Assembly: GCF_001659605.2 (NCBI RefSeq)
Contig: NC_035175.2
Span: 30,847,705 to 30,911,704, forward strand
DNA length: 64,000 bases
Direction of reading: 5' to 3'
DNA from: Manihot esculenta
Taxonomy: Eukaryota; Streptophyta; Magnoliopsida; Malpighiales; Euphorbiaceae
In this document: one piece after another, positions 10,336 through 21,673 of the stretch
Numbering within the stretch: the stretch's first letter is position 1
Layout of the letters: every line of letters starts with the position of its first letter
Translations under genes and position numbers: made by a program
Notes under the pieces: generated by a model
The model's database searches: none
What the model saw: the letters and a program-made list of their open reading frames with translations, nothing else
Told to the model about the DNA's origin: nothing

Positions 10336-11916
10336 TGTTAGCTTGGACTAATTGGTGACAAGTTCACCCAACCTTTATGTGAACTGTTTGTGTTATGATG
10401 CATTTCATAGAGCATAGTGTTAATGTGTTTTAATAGCTATACTCACTGGGCTTTTAGCTCACCCCTCTCCCTTTACCCTCAGGCTTGCAGGTACAGTATA
10501 GTGCGGGAGTCCGGATAGAGTAAAAAAGTCATGTTTATGTAATAGCTAGCAATGGACATGATCAAACTGTAATGTAAAAGTACAGTATAGTTATGTAATG
10601 AGTTTTATGGATGTTAGTGTGTGCTTGACCATAGAATGTTGTATCCCTTTTTATACATGATCTTAGAGATTTTGATGATGTTTATGTAAACCAGCTCAAC
10701 ACAGGTTATGTTACCCTTTGAGGGCACAGATGAGATCCCACAGAGGGATCAATGTTATGTTAATGTTTATGCACAGGTTGAGTTTGGTTGATGTTCATGG
10801 AAAGAAAAGTTTTAATTTTTATGCATGTTGTTGATCATGTATGGGATTATACAGGTTTACAGGTTTTATGTCAGGCTTGCTACGGGTCCCGGCAGCCTTA
10901 AGTCGACCCGGATCCTAGCGCCGGTAGCGGTCCGATTTTCGGGTCGTTACAGGATCAAACATAACTTTTACAACTCTTAAAACTACTTGAAGACACCCCT
11001 AAAAACATTTAAGAAAACATAAAAAAATGAACTGAAAATGGCTATATAAAGGACTTTTTGCGACAAGTTCAACGGCCTAAAGTTTCTTACAGACCTGAAA
11101 GTTCCAAGTTTTGAAAGCAGACTAGGCTGCCAAAGGTGGCAGCCTTGACAGGCAGGTTCAGCAGCTGAACTTGGATTCTCTTATAAATGCAGAACCCGAT
11201 TATGCCTTCTGTCAACAATCTAAAACTCACCCAACCATGCATGCAAAAGCCGGATTCTAAGAATTATTAACTAAGAACACATAAAACTACTTTAATCTAG
11301 TCTAAACTTCCACATGCATCCATCAATCAAAGATTTAATCACAAATTTTAAGATTGTAACTCACAACTCCTAAAAGTTTTACTTGCAAAACCAAAACACT
11401 TAAAAACAATATACACATTCTGTCCTAATCTCACAAGAGCAGCAAAAGGACAATATTAAGCTTACCTTCTTTGAGAAAACACCCAAAGTAGAGATTGAAA
11501 GCAAAAAAGGGGAGCTTGGTCTTTTATTAAACTCTTAAAAGCCTTTAATCTTCAACCTCAAAGGAAAGGGGTTGAAACACTTTAGAATATGACCATTTGA
11601 AATCTAAAAGGTAAGAAAATTTCGGGGAAAAGACTTAAGCTCACCTCTGCCCAAAATGGAGAGAAATTTTCTCTTTATTTTAGGTTGATGACCATTTATA
11701 AATGTGCTGGAAAAGCCACTTTCAGCACTTGAACTTAAAATTTCTGAAATACTCTTTTTTTTTAATACTCAAAACACATTTTCAAAATACTTAAAAACTC
11801 ATGTTACAAAAACCTATTTTACCTTTCTAAAATTTTTCAGGTCTGAGATTCCAGATTCTAACGGTGATCCGTTAGAAATTTGGAATTCTAACATTGGAGT
11901 TTAGTCGGGTATTACA

Positions 11917-12354
11917 TTCTTCCTCTCCTTAAGAACATTCATCCTCGAATGTTCAACTATACATATAAAACACATACCATACATATAAAAGGAGCATATA
12001 AACTGTTTAACAGCTTACTTCAAAAGAGATGAGGGTATTACCTAAGCATCGACTCTCTGGTCTCCCAGGTACATTCTTCCACATTGTGGTGATTCCATAA
12101 AATCTTTACCATCAGGATTTTCTTGTTTCTCAGCTTTTTGATCTGCGTATCTACAATCCATACTGGCTACTCAATATAGGTAAGATCTCCTAGGATCTCC
12201 ACATCAGGCTCATTGTGAACTTTGCCAGATTAGACGCGAATTTTCATAACATAGAAATATAGAAAACCGGATGGATCCTCTCCATAGAAGCAAATAAATC
12301 TAACTTGTAAGATACATTTTCAATCTTTTGCAAGATTTTGTCAATCTACGCCCA
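11917..12354 (-). pseudogene. Integrase C-terminal remnant of old Tekay element C
   Basis: Directly inside LTR C. The minus strand encodes a degraded version of the integrase end seen in L: KILQKIENVSYKLDL, then [13 protein letters not shown] followed by a TGA, then fragments of the chromodomain region. Stops and substitutions are frequent, so it is much older than D. The sequence ends abruptly near 12350, where D's chromodomain begins in non-homologous register. This is a deletion or recombination junction and not a TSD boundary. E (36842 on) probably continues this element. Confidence 0.7.
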
Positions 12355-12803
12355 AGGATGATGTGGTGGTTCCACAGGACTTTCACCATCGGAATCTCCT
12401 TGTTTCTCAGCTTTCTGATATGCGTGTCCAAGATCTGCACTGGCTGCTCTACATAGGTGAGATCTCCAAGGATCTCCACATCAGGCTCACTAAGAACCTT
12501 ACTCGGATCTGACACAAACCGCCTCAACATAGAAACATGGAAAACCGGGTGAATTCTCTCAATAGATGCAGGTAAATCCAGCTTATACGATACCTTTCCG
12601 ATCTTCTGCAAGATCTCAAAAGGTTCAATGTACCGCGGAGCTAGTTTACCCTTCTTCCCGAACCGAACCACCCCTTTCATTGGAGACACCTTCAGCAACA
12701 CCATACCCCCCTCCTGAAACTCAAGCTGCTTCCTGCGAACGTCTGCATAGCTTTTTTGTCTGCTAACTGCAGTTCTGATTCTTTCTCTGATGATGGGCAC
12801 TGC
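12355..12803 (-). pseudogene. pol: Integrase C-terminus and chromodomain of Tekay element D (detached piece)
   Basis: Read from 12803 leftward: the end of integrase ([20 protein letters not shown]), the GPF/Y-type module ([16 protein letters not shown]), [12 protein letters not shown], then a chromodomain (EQPVQILD through KVLWNHH). The chromodomain targets new insertions to marked chromatin in chromoviruses. The frame stays open beyond NHH into unrelated C sequence, so the reading frame seen at 12300-12800 is chimeric. It is the continuation of the integrase at 28217-29301: removing the compound element N and one ACTGC copy restores frame. The chromodomain's last third and D's 3' LTR are missing. 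Confidence 0.88.
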
Positions 12804-15073
12804 TGTAACGACCCGGAAACCGGTACCCCTCAGTAACGGTCCGAACCATCACTGGCACTAGGATCCAGATCGGCTTAAGGCCGCCGGGACCCGTAGTCAG
12901 TAGGCTTAACCACTGCTACTCTCTGTGTACCTGATAAATCCCATTCATAATACAAAACAATACTCACAATCCTGTAAACCTCTGTAGGCTTAACCACTGC
13001 TACTCAGATATGTCAATCTGAAATGGCCCTCAGGGCCTGTACCAGGGACTACTATCTGCTGTGGTCCAGGGATTAACACAATCTGTAACACATCCCACTG
13101 GTATCTCATTGAAGCCATACATTAAGCCTAACTTACACATTTCTCATCAAGAAACGTAAAACAGGATTCATGTACAAGGGATTAACCATACATCACACTA
13201 TAGCAATGACACTAGGGAAAGCACCAATCTATCCAGTATATGACAGTACATAACTATACATTACATGACAACTAATCTGTTAATTACAGCATGTCCATTA
13301 TGCTATTACACCATACATTCATGCATAACTTTCCTCTGTACTCTTGCTGACTTTAACTTCCCATAGCTATCTCAGAACCTGCAAAACTGGGATTAAGGGA
13401 GTGGGATGAGCTCTAGAGCCCAGTGAGGAGGAACAATAAAAACAGTTCATTCATTACATGCTCTCATGAAATGCATCACATCACAAACATATCATCTCAA
13501 GGATGAACTTGTCAGCATAGCCCTCTACATACATAATAGTATGTCCAACTGTGCCAGGGGCGATTAGGCCTCACCTGGACTACTCTGAAGTAACTCATAT
13601 CATAACATGTCCAACTGTGCCAGGGGCGATTAGGCCTCGCCTGGACTTCTCTGAGCTCTGATCTGACAGCCCAGCTGTCTCACTCATAGTACCAGGAGCG
13701 ACCTGGACTAACCAGGGGCGACCTGGTATGGCTATCTCATGCCACAACTCTGTATCTGTGCTCTATCAAGGGCTAAGGATCATCCAACATTCATCCACAC
13801 AAATATCAGCTTATGCAATGCAGCATATTCGTGGAATCTAATGCAATACAACCTAATACATAACATGGCATTTTATGATGCATGGATCATGCTAGATTCG
13901 TGTCATTTCTGAATGTAAAATAGTACAGTTAGTTCCACTCACCTGTAGCCTCTACTTGGCTACCTCTGGGCTACCTCTAACTCTGAGACCGCTACGACTG
14001 CTAACCTCTGCAGTTCCTCGGGTCTACTCCTACAATGGAGGATGTAAATGAGGCACCACACATACTCTATGCCATTGATAAAACAATTCCCCAAAACCCC
14101 TCTAGAACACCTCAAAACATGCAGGCAAAACAAGCAAAGGAAGGCTGGACAGGGCACCTTCGGCAGCACCTTCGGCGGCCGAATGTCTCCTCCAGAGACG
14201 AAAGTCAGGCATGTTCGGCGGCCTAACTTGGACTTTCGGCGGCCGAACCTGAGTTCATCCAGAACTCAGCTTCAAGCTTCAACCAGCCTCCCAACTCTTT
14301 CCATACTCCCCAAAGCATGCATTCAACCTCTCAAACGATGCATATACTCATGTACATGCTTCAAGGGGTTCATAACTAACTTAAAACCCCAACAAAACAA
14401 CAAACATAACACATACACATACTTACACCATTAACTCATCAACACTAACCTAAGCATGCAACTCGACATAAACTCCCATACCCTCTTTAAAAAGCTGTTA
14501 AAACTCATTAAAACAAATATAAAAACTTCCCTTACCTCCTGAAATCAGAAGAGGAACAACCACACTCAGCAAATCCTCCTCCAAAGCTTCCACACCTCAA
14601 AACCTCACTTTTCTCTCAAAAACATTCAAACTCACTGAAAACACGACCAACCCTCTGCCTAAGCTGATAAAAGCTTGCAGATGAGTCAAGAGAGACGTGG
14701 CCAAACCTCTGGTCATGATCTGGAGGTGAACACCTGGCCAAACCACGGACTGAGGAGTGTGCACAACTAACCGACCACCTCAGCTTCGGCTGCCGAAACT
14801 GCATGCAAAACCATGCAACTTTCGGGGGCCGAACATAACCTTCGGGGGCCAAACATTGGGCACTTTCGGCGGCCGAACTTACCTTCGGCAGCCGAACCTG
14901 GCCTTTGTCCCCAACGCCTTGTCTCGTCAAAACTCACTCCTTTTTCATTCTAAACCTTTAAAATACTTACAAATAATGTAGAAAACCTTCTCTTACCCAT
15001 CTAGACTCCTCTGACATCCTCGAATTCCACCGGACGGTAGAAATTCCGATGTCTGAAGCTGCCGGGTATTACA
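12804..15073 (-). repeat. LTR 1 of compound element N (its 3' LTR)
   Basis: 2,270 bp, starting TGTAACGACCCGG and ending GGGTATTACA on the + strand. Near-palindromes lie at about 14158-14252 and 14783-14900; the minisatellite (CCAGGGGCGATTAGGCCTCR units) is at 13545-13730. It lacks the TATAAAAG box found in the other Tekay LTRs. At 12900-12919 it carries TAGGCTTAACCACTGCTACT, a duplicate of its own sequence about 100 bases downstream, replacing the CCAACTATACT found in LTRs 2 and 3. Confidence 0.93.
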
Positions 15074-15092
15074 TTCTTCCCCCCTTAAGAAC
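15074..15092 (-). promoter_or_regulatory. Polypurine tract of N, unit 1
   Basis: The minus strand reads TTAAGGGGGGAAGAA directly before the LTR start TGTAATACCC. This is the plus-strand primer site. Confidence 0.85.
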
Positions 15093-17594
15093 ATTCGTCC
15101 TCGAATGTTCACACATCAAACACATATACACACCAGGAAATAAGGAAAACCTACCACCTTCCTCTAAGAAGCGACACAGATACCACTGGAGTACATACTC
15201 CCGGGTTAGCCATATTGTCTGACTCTGTGGATTCGTATCTGCTTCATCTGTGTCCTTACTCTATAGGGACTGCTACCTTTCTTTGTCTCTTTGGCTCTTC
15301 TTAGCTTTCTCACTATGCTAGATCTTTATCCTTAGTTTCCTTGTACTCACTCCGGTCAGAGGAGCAATGACTCTCAGGATATGCTTCGTTCACTCACTCT
15401 ACTTGTGACACAACACAAGGGAATAGACATGCCCTGATCTTGGCCTTCATGCCATGTTCTCTAGCCACTACTACACTGAGTAGCTACTGGGCATGCTTCT
15501 CTGTTTTTCTAAACTATTATACGCTTTTGCTGCGCACTCTGATCCTTGCCCGCCTTTCTTCTTCTCTCCCTTTTACCTACACTGGACTATCTCTTGGAGC
15601 TCGCTAGCTCTCTAGATTAGCTGTTTCTATAGGCTCAACTGATAAGCGACTTCTGACTGAGGGCAGCTCACATCTCAGTTGCCTCACCCAGTAGATACTG
15701 TCTGGTATACTCAGAGTCGCTGAGTAGGTTTACCCCTTATCTCGGGTGTAGACTTTTCACTATGATCAAGATGTCAGTTTTCTCATTTTCGACATATAGT
15801 TCCCAACTCTCAGATCTCTTCTGGAAAACCACTAGCTTCTAATAGCTGGTCCTATAGCTCATCCATTCTACATGGAAACACCTGTCCTGGTAGTGCTTTT
15901 GTGCAACTGCTCACAGTCGGTACAAAATTTCAAGGTTTCATCCTTCGTTTCTCATACTGACACTGGAACATTCCAGGATGAGGTACGAGGTCGGATATAA
16001 CCTTTCTCTACCAAGCTTCTCTATCCTATGCTGACTAGGCTCTCTCTGTAGGTGCCATTCTGTAGGGTAGAAGGAAAGAAATGGTTCTGCATCCAGACAC
16101 CACTTCTATTCCACACTCTGACTCCCTGACAGATGGTAAACCTGACAGCTCGTCTGGGAAAAACAGTTAGAACTTGCTAGCAACGGGCACTGAGGCTGAT
16201 TCCCTGCTCTGACTACACAACTTGCTCACAGGAGCTAGAACCCTCTGATAACCTTTCCTGTGTATCGTTGAGCCTAGTGGGCTGACATCAAACCTCTAGG
16301 CACCTATACTCTGTCCCAGTCAAGGACTATCTCTAATCCATCTTAGCCTCTGAACTCTCCTACCTTGTCTCTACAGACACAGGTAGTACAATGAGTAAGT
16401 AGCCAATCCGCCCTAGACTGACATCACATAGTCAACTCTAGAACCAGAAGGTCAGCTGGATAGTCTCTACTCACTCCAACCGCTAAACTGCTCTGACTGA
16501 CTGACTCTGCCTCAGATGGATCATACTCGGGTCATTCAACCCACTCGAGTCACAGCTCACTAAGTCACAAGGAAGTAGGAACACGCGGGTTCAAAACAAA
16601 GCATACACATCCGAACATCCACAAGTGAACATACCTGACGTCACTGTGTTCGATGTGATAGTTTCCTACTGAGTCAGAGTGAAGATCCGAACTATAGGTA
16701 ACGGACCGTCTCGCGGGAACGTACTAATGAAAAGGCTAACCCTTTCCTCTGCCTCAATTTATCACCGAACCCCAGAGGAAACTGGAAGCTCCTCCTGAAC
16801 TTACCCTTAGTCTTACTCTTTTCTTTCTCTATTTCATTCTTTTTCTTTCTTTTGTTTTGTTACTCTGATCTATGACACTTACTTTCCTCTTACTCTTATT
16901 CTTTTCTTACTCTGTTCTTTGACTTATTTCTTATCTTTGAGGGCTGTACTCGGAGATGAGAGATCACTCTCCCTATACCTGGATAAAAAGCATCTCATAG
17001 CACCACTCCTCCTATCTCTCGCACTCTGGTAGTGCACTCTTTACCATTCGTCGTTCTCACTCTCTTCGTTTAGCGGGTGGTACACCTGATGACTTGTCTG
17101 GGTCCTATCGACAACTTTTCTCTGGCTGTGGGCACTACAATTGTTCCCCTTCTAATCTGACTAACTACGCTGTTCTCTGACACAAGCAAGAAACCTTTGA
17201 TAACCTCTCCTACACAGCGTAAAAGCCTCTAGGGCTGATAGCAAACTTCTAGGCATCTCTACTTTGTCCCCTCACATAGTACCTGTGATCCATCCATCCT
17301 GGTCTCAAAGCCTGACTACTCTGCCTCTGCAGGCAGTACGGTGAGTAGCTAGCCCATCCACCCCTAGAATGACATCAACTGGTCAACTCTAGAACCACAA
17401 GGTCAGCTGGAAGGCACCTACTCAAAACTCGCACTCAACTCTATTGGCAGACTAACTCTGCCACTGACGGATCACACTTGAGTCTATTGACCCAAAGAGG
17501 ACAGTCTAATCCCAGAAGTTATCAAACCCATACTCTCGACGGCTCTCACAGCCCTAAGGAAAGTGAAACATCAGAGTCACTATGAACAAACACA
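15093..17594 (-). pseudogene. Decayed, rearranged pol remnant of N, unit 1
   Basis: No frame of useful length is open. Nucleotide resemblance to intact Tekay pol remains in patches: an RT patch near 15890-15990 (matching the segment upstream of the KKDGS motif in D and H), and two separate protease patches near 16230-16740 and 17180-17640. Both protease patches align to the same part of D's protease, so protease sequence is duplicated within the unit. Pyrimidine-rich filler lies at 16800-16930. Integrase and RNase H are not recognisable. Confidence 0.6.
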
Positions 17595-18997
17595 TCAAAA
17601 CATATGGAAGTGAAACGTACCTGTCACTGCCAGGTCCGATGTGTCAGCCTCCTGCTGCGTCAAAGCGAAGATCCGTGCTGGTACTGATGGATCTTCCCCT
17701 GGGGAACCTGTGGAAGAAGGAGTGATCCCGCTCCCTCTGCCTCTGCCCTGCACCATGGCTAGAGCTCCTGGCTGAGCCACTCTGTCTGAGACTGTTTGCT
17801 GGGACTGTGTTATCAAAGTCGCGGTGGAACACTCACGTGCTATGTGCCCCTCCTGTCCGCACCTGAAACATGCTGTTGTCCCTACTAAACAGACTCCCTT
17901 GTGCGGCCTACCGCACCTCGGACATTTTGAGGTATTCAAACCAGAACTCGAACCCTCACCTATTCCCAGACCAGACTTTATCTGCTTCCAGAACTTATTC
18001 TTCTTTGATCGTCTGAGGCCTCTACCTCCCTTCTTCCTTTCTATACCAGCCTCGTGCAGAGGGGAGAGATTCACATCACTTGTCCCTGCAAGTTTGGCAC
18101 TATGACACTAGCTTCTCTCTTCTGTGCCATATCTACTATATCATGGAACCTCTTCCTTGCGCTATCTGGAAAAGCCCCTTCGGCAAACTCTGTTGCAAAC
18201 TGCTCCCAGGATAAGCTTTCTACCCTCGGGTTCACATACTGGTTGAACCATTCCCTTGCCTTTTCACATTTCAATGTGACCCCTGCCATCTGAATGGCTC
18301 TACTCTCACTGGCTCCCAACTCATCAGTTATCATCTTGACCGTTCTGAGATACTCAACAGGGTCATCACCAGTCTCAAACTTGGGAATATCTAACCGTAA
18401 ATAATCTGTCAGCTGCACCATACTTTCTCCAGGTGAACTAAGCTTAGGTGTTTGGATAACTGGGGCTACTGGTTCTACTGGTGGTGGAGGAGGTGCAACT
18501 TGCCCTGGGTTAGAGTTTACTGACCTTGGGTAACAAAAGAAGGGTGGAAACATGGTATACTGTGGATATGATGGTGGATATGGCGGATAAAAGGGAGGAT
18601 AGGGCATAAAGGTAGGATATGGGTGATACCTAGGAAACTCTGCTGTATCTTTCATCGGGTACTCTACCCCCCACTGGTAAGGTGGATACTGAGGTGGAAC
18701 AAATCTCGAGGCCTGAGTGCCTCCTTGGGACTCACCCATATCTCCTCCTAATCCGCTCATACCAAAGCCGCCCTCTCTACTCTGGTCATCCTCCTCTCTT
18801 TCTCTCATAAGCCCTGACATACCACTCTGGACAACTCCCCTTCTACTCTCCTCAACAAACCTTCTCGGGTCCCTTGATGTACCTTCTCTACTTAAACTAT
18901 CGGATGTTGCCCTTTGCAGACTAGGGAGATGGACATCCATGTCCTCATTCTCCGGCGGAGCTCCAATCAATCTCGCAGATCGACGAGTTCCGCTCAT
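17595..18997 (-). pseudogene. gag: gag of N, unit 1 (frameshifted, internal deletion)
   Basis: Start chosen at 18995-18997 (MSGTRRSARL), matching MRGTRR starts of D and H; an upstream ATG at 19060 is in frame but not conserved. A Pro/Tyr-rich N-terminal region and the capsid segment (LTDYLRLDIPKFETGDDPVEYL) are present. After FPDSAR the protein jumps to RFHDIVDMAQKREAS: about 65 residues present in D and H are deleted in frame. A frameshift near 18105 moves the zinc-knuckle part ([14 protein letters not shown]) into another frame (18074-17595), ending soon after the point where protease should begin. Unit 2 has the same defects, so they predate the duplication. Confidence 0.88.
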
Positions 18998-19359
18998 CCT
19001 GCCTCTGAAAAGCACAACAGCACACAAAAATATCATCAAATGATCCATGTGAGAACACATGAATCCTCAGCACATATCAAACATATTCATAGCACATGTA
19101 GCTCATCATGGCATTTCACATCATCATGCAAAACAGGACTCCACATCCTATCCTAGTGGACATGCGTTTACCTATTGTGCTTTCCCCCCTATACAAGACT
19201 ACACCTCTTTCCGATGTGGGAATCTAATCCTTGAGCATCTTCGCTCAACACACCGTACTCAAAAGATCTAAAACTCTAACATCTTAACCTCTTTCCGATG
19301 TGAGATATCTCTGATCCCTGAGTATACTGACTCAGCACATCGTACTCTAGAGGCCCTAT

Positions 19360-19371
19360 GCTCTGATACCA
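19360..19371 (-). other. Primer binding site of N, unit 1 (tRNA-iMet)
   Basis: The minus strand reads TGGTATCAGAGC three bases inside LTR 2, the standard initiator-Met primer site of plant retrotransposons. Confidence 0.92.
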
Positions 19372-19374
19372 ATC

Positions 19375-21654
19375 TGTAACGACTCGGAAACCGGTACCCC
19401 TCAGTAACGGTCCGAACCATCACTGGCACTAGGATCCAGATCGGCTTAAGGCCGCCGGGACCCGTAGTCAGCCAACTATACTCTCTGTGTACCTGATAAA
19501 TCCCATTCATAATACAAAACAATACTCATAATCCTGTAAACCTCTGTAGGCTTAACCACTGCTACTCAGATATGTCAATCTGAAATGGCCCTCAGGGCCT
19601 GTACCAGGGACTACTATCTGCTGTGGTCCAGGGATTAACACAATCTGTAACACATCCCACTGGTATCTCATTGAAGCCATACATTAAGCCTAACTTACAC
19701 ATTTCTCATCAAGAAACGTAAAACAGGATTCATGTACAAGGGATTAACCATACATCACACTATAGCAATGACACTAGGGAAAGCACCAGTCTATCCAGTA
19801 TATGACAGTACATAACTATACATTACATGACAACTAATCTGTTAATTACAGCATGTCCATTATGCTATTACACCATACATTCATGCATAACTTTCCTCTG
19901 TACTCTTGCTGACTTTAACTTCCCATAGCTATCTCAGAACCTGCAAAACTGGGATTAAGGGAGTGGGATGAGCTCTAGAGCCCAGTGAGGAGGAACAATA
20001 AAAACAGTTCATTCATTACATGCTCTCATGAAATGCATCACATCACAAACATATCATCTCAAGGATGAACTTGTCACCATAGCCCTCTACATACATAATA
20101 GTATGTCCAACTGTGCCAGGGGCGATTAGGCCTCACCTGGACTACTCTGAAGTAACTCATATCATAACATGTCCAACTGTGCCAGGGGCGATTAGGCCTC
20201 GCCTGGACTTCTCTGAGCTCTGATCTGATAGCCCAGCTGTCTCACTCATAGTACCAGGAGCGACCTGGACTAACCAGGGGCGACCTGGTATGGCTATCTC
20301 ATGCCACAACTCTGTATCTGTGCTCTATCAAGGGCTAAGGATCATCCAACATTCATCCACACAAATATCAGCTTATGCAATGCAGCATATTCGTGGAATC
20401 TAATGCAATACAACCTAATACATAACATGGCATTTTATGATGCATGGATCATGCTAGATTCGTGTCATTTCTGAATGTAAAATAGTACAGTTAGTTCCAC
20501 TCACCTGTAGCCTCTACTTGGCTACCTCTGGGCTACCTCTAACTCTGAGACCGCTACGACTGCTAACCTCTGCAGTTCCTCGGGTCTACTCCTACAATGG
20601 AGGATGTAAATGAGGCACCACACATACTCTATGCCATTGATAAAACAATTCCCCAAAACCCCTCTAGAACACCTCAAAACATGCAGGCAAAACAAGCAAA
20701 GGAAGGCTGGACAGGGCACCTTCGGCAGCACCTTCGGCGGCCGAATGTCTCCTCCAGAGACGAAAGTCAGGCATGTTCGGCGGCCTAACTTGGACTTTCG
20801 GCGGCCGAACCTGAGTTCATCCAGAACTCAGCTTCAAGCTTCAACCAGCCTCCCAACTCTTTCCATACTCCCCAAAGCATGCATTCAACCTCTCAAACGA
20901 TGCATATACTCATGTACATGCTTCAAGGGGTTCATAACTAACTTAAAACCCCAACAAAACAACAAACATAACACATACACATACTTACACCATTAACTCA
21001 TCAACACTAACCTAAGCATGCAACTCGACATAAACTCCCATACCCTCTTTAAAAAGCTGTTAAAACTCATTAAAACAAATATAAAAACTTCCCTTACCTC
21101 CTGAAATCAGAAGAGGAACAACCACACTCAGCAAATCCTCCTCCAAAGCTTCCACACCTCAAAACCTCACTTTTCTCTCAAAAACATTCAAACTCACTGA
21201 AAACACGACCAACCCTCTGCCTAAGCTGATAAAAGCTTGCAGATGAGTCAAGAGAGACGTGGCCAAACCTCTGGTCATGATCTGGAGGTGAACACCTGGC
21301 CAAACCACGGACTGAGGAGTGTGCACAACTAACCGACCACCTCAGCTTCGGCTGCCGAAACTGCATGCAAAACCATGCAACTTTCGGGGGCCGAACATAA
21401 CCTTCGGGGGCCGAACATTGGGCACTTTCGGCGGCCGAACTTACCTTCGGCAGCCGAACTTACCTTCGGCAGCCGAACCTGGCCTTTGTCCCCAACGCCT
21501 TGTCTCGTCAAAACTCACTCCTTTTTCATTCTAAACCTTTAAAATACTTACAAATAATGTAGAAAACCTTCTCTTACCCATCTAGACTCCTCTGACATCC
21601 TCGAATTCCACCGGACGGTAGAAATTCCGATGTCTGAAGCTGCCGGGTATTACA
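19375..21654 (-). repeat. LTR 2 of compound element N (shared middle LTR)
   Basis: 2,280 bp. It serves as 5' LTR of unit 1 and 3' LTR of unit 2. It differs from LTR 1 and LTR 3 by an extra 18-base copy of an ACTTACCTTCGGCAGCCGA unit near 21440-21475, in the second near-palindrome cluster (21345-21482). Confidence 0.93.
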
Positions 21655-21673
21655 TTCTTCCCCCCTTAAGAAC
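21655..21673 (-). promoter_or_regulatory. Polypurine tract of N, unit 2
   Basis: Same sequence and position as in unit 1, abutting LTR 2. Confidence 0.85.

Larger units (their letters stand above)
8730..10951 (+). mobile_element. Solo LTR S2, Tekay family
   Basis: 2,222-bp LTR from TGTAATACCCGGCTAGAC to CGGGTCGTTACA with a perfect TSD, GGATC (8725-8729 and 10952-10956). It sits in the old LTR C. Near-palindrome clusters are at 8908-9070 (just upstream of TATA) and 9612-9810. Several reading frames of 90-125 codons are open across these clusters on both strands, which is a composition effect and not evidence for genes. Confidence 0.94.
8105..11916 (-). repeat. Old Tekay LTR C (3' LTR of a minus-strand element), interrupted by S2
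   Basis: Two pieces, 8105-8729 and 10957-11916, form one diverged LTR. The first piece matches the internal LTR order of younger copies (a CCTG...GGGATAAG block, then a block ending CAGATGGACT). The second ends GTCGGGTATTACA followed by a pyrimidine-rich tract (11917-11936) that is the minus-strand polypurine tract. The left part of the LTR lies beyond the nested Athila elements. One near-palindrome survives as TTCAGCAGCTGAAC (11157-11170), with both CpGs changed. A degraded TATA-like TTATAAAT is near 11694. Confidence 0.75.

Noticed and set aside
18054..19271. Plus-strand frames of 70-108 codons over the N gag region, repeated at 24635-25852.
   Set aside because: They are shadows of the minus-strand gag and its leader; duplication of N duplicates them too.
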